Assembly (NCBI GenBank): GCA_029227815.1
Contig: CP118523.1
Location: forward strand, 4,154,001-4,218,000
DNA length: 64,000 bases
DNA from: Clostridiaceae bacterium M8S5
GTDB taxonomy: Bacteria > Bacillota > Clostridia > Tissierellales > MCWD3
Direction of reading: 5' to 3'
Part shown: positions 63,469-64,000 of the stretch, piece by piece
How positions within the stretch are numbered: position 1 is the first letter of the stretch
Layout of the letters: each line of letters opens with the position of its first letter
Made by a program: the position numbers and the translations under genes
The notes under the pieces: model-generated
What the model was told of the DNA's origin: nothing
The model's input: only the letters and a program-made list of their open reading frames with translations
The model's database searches: none

Positions 63469-63556
63469 ATGCATTATTTGTCAAAGATATAGGGAGGTAG
63501 TAGATATTATGATGAATTGGTTCAAAAGACTTTAAGAGTTAATAATAAAACTTTTT

Positions 63557-63724
63557 CTAAGAATTTACACCATATATAAAACAATGGGTACATATATACT
63601 CCAATGCGCCCATTAAGAAATTTTCTTTTTTAATTTGTCCCTTACTCTTATATATCTTTACTATAGAATCATTTTTAATATATTCACTTAGTTTTATATC
63701 TTTTTTATTAGCTTTATAATTCAT
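63557..63724 (-). CDS. Small 55-residue protein, unrecognised
   Basis: ATG at 63724 with GGGAGAG upstream, 22 bp after the preceding gene on the same strand. Basic N-terminal half (NYKANKKDIKLSEYIKND) and a C-terminal half with MGALEYICTHCFIYG, where a C-x2-C pair could bind a metal. Part of the coding sequence (63583-63614) can form a hairpin, so the frame could be fortuitous. Confidence 0.45.
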   Translation of the reverse strand: MNYKANKKDIKLSEYIKNDSIVKIYKSKGQIKKENFLMGALEYICTHCFIYGVNS

Positions 63725-63746
63725 TATATAACTCTCCCTATTAACC

Positions 63747-64000
63747 CTATGAGATTTTTCTTCTGAGCCTTTGTAGTTTTAAAACTCCCTCTGGTTTGTA
63801 TATTCTCACTATTGTCTCTTTTTGGTTATAGGAATCTAGCTTTGACTTACCTTTATTAGCTTCGTAAACATCGAATTTATATGTTTTTATGAGTTCTTCT
63901 TGCTTATCAGCACTTATTATAACCTTGCTTAAATCTTTTTCAAAGTCAAACAATTCTTGAATCACATCATTGTACTTATCAAAATCTGTATTATTTATGT
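63747..64000 (-). CDS. Partial gene running off the window, unrecognised
   Basis: The frame is open to the last base of the window; the GTG at 63965 is internal because NTDFDKYND continues upstream of it. The visible 84 residues are the C-terminus: charged, with FDFEKDLSKVIISADKQEEL and an end KLQRLRRKIS. No family recognised. It is followed by the 55-residue gene in the same direction. Confidence 0.55.
   Translation of the reverse strand, partial: INNTDFDKYNDVIQELFDFEKDLSKVIISADKQEELIKTYKFDVYEANKGKSKLDSYNQKETIVRIYKPEGVLKLQRLRRKIS

Noticed and set aside
63583..63614. Hairpin AATGGG...CCCATT as terminator of the right-edge minus-strand operon
   Set aside because: It lies inside the 55-residue reading frame at 63557-63724; I kept the gene with reduced confidence and did not list the hairpin separately.
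1..64000. tRNA, rRNA, intact IS or prophage genes
   Set aside because: No cloverleaf with a GGTTCGA-type arm, no rRNA-like sequence, and no transposase or phage structural gene was seen on either strand.

Overview
The window reads as a chromosomal segment of a low-GC, anaerobic, endospore-forming member of the Clostridia (Bacillota). The base composition is strongly AT-rich and almost every gene has an AGGAGG-type ribosome binding site. TTG and GTG starts are common, and TGA is used as a stop. The gene content fits: a GerAB-type germination permease, the [FeFe]-hydrogenase maturases HydE and HydF, a formimino-THF histidine-degradation operon, a SipW/TasA-like secretion cluster, a ClpE-like ATPase and S-layer-homology domains. 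I cannot assign a genus. I see no rRNA, tRNA, CRISPR array, intact insertion sequence or prophage.

Layout, left to right. 1-2.95 kb: the 3' part of a CadC/CzrA-type repressor, then a Zn/Cd/Pb P1B-ATPase with two metal-binding domains. 2.97-5.45 kb: a membrane-anchored SurA-like protein, a secreted metzincin-type protease and a 52-residue DUF1540 protein. 5.8-10.8 kb: a SipW-type cluster (receiver-only response regulator, three TasA-like secreted proteins, a small secreted peptide, a membrane-extended signal peptidase and a DUF5305 protein). 11-13.5 kb: two lipoproteins and a membrane-anchored protein with an anomalous start codon. 13.6-20.6 kb: FAD-dependent dehydrogenase, DUF362 ferredoxin protein, a large BTAD/AAA/TPR regulator and hisS. 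20.9-23.0 kb: a TetR regulator with a textbook promoter and operator, and a CPBP protease. 23.2-28.2 kb: hutU-ftcD-hutI-fchA, without hutH. 28.2-31.6 kb: two TVP38/VTT membrane proteins bracketing two tiny related peptide genes, then malic enzyme. 31.8-38.8 kb: germination permease, YgiQ radical SAM protein, nitrilase-family hydrolase and a four-gene operon. 39-48.3 kb: GNAT, HtrA, a two-component system, MATE, DUF218 and the Clp ATPase.

48.4-48.9 kb holds the remains of a Crp/Fnr regulator and a ferredoxin around an intact palindrome. 48.9-50.4 kb has three unrecognised membrane or secreted proteins. 50.4-56.1 kb has a stand-alone PucR-type HTH, a LytTR regulator with a soluble AgrC-like kinase, a 21-bp-periodic LytTR-type direct repeat, and a pair of ABC half-transporters. 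56.2-60 kb carries a CPBP protease and hydF-hydE, with a leader that has a promoter, a leader peptide and a terminator hairpin. 60-64 kb has an SLH-MORN-transglutaminase surface protein, a palindromic repeat element, a lipoprotein, a KTSC protein and a small operon running off the window.

The most interesting candidates for undescribed biology are the paired micro-peptides at 29.1-29.5 kb, the SipW cluster, the LytTR-controlled exporter, the hydF leader and the SLH-MORN-transglutaminase protein. All functional calls come from sequence reading alone; no database search was run.
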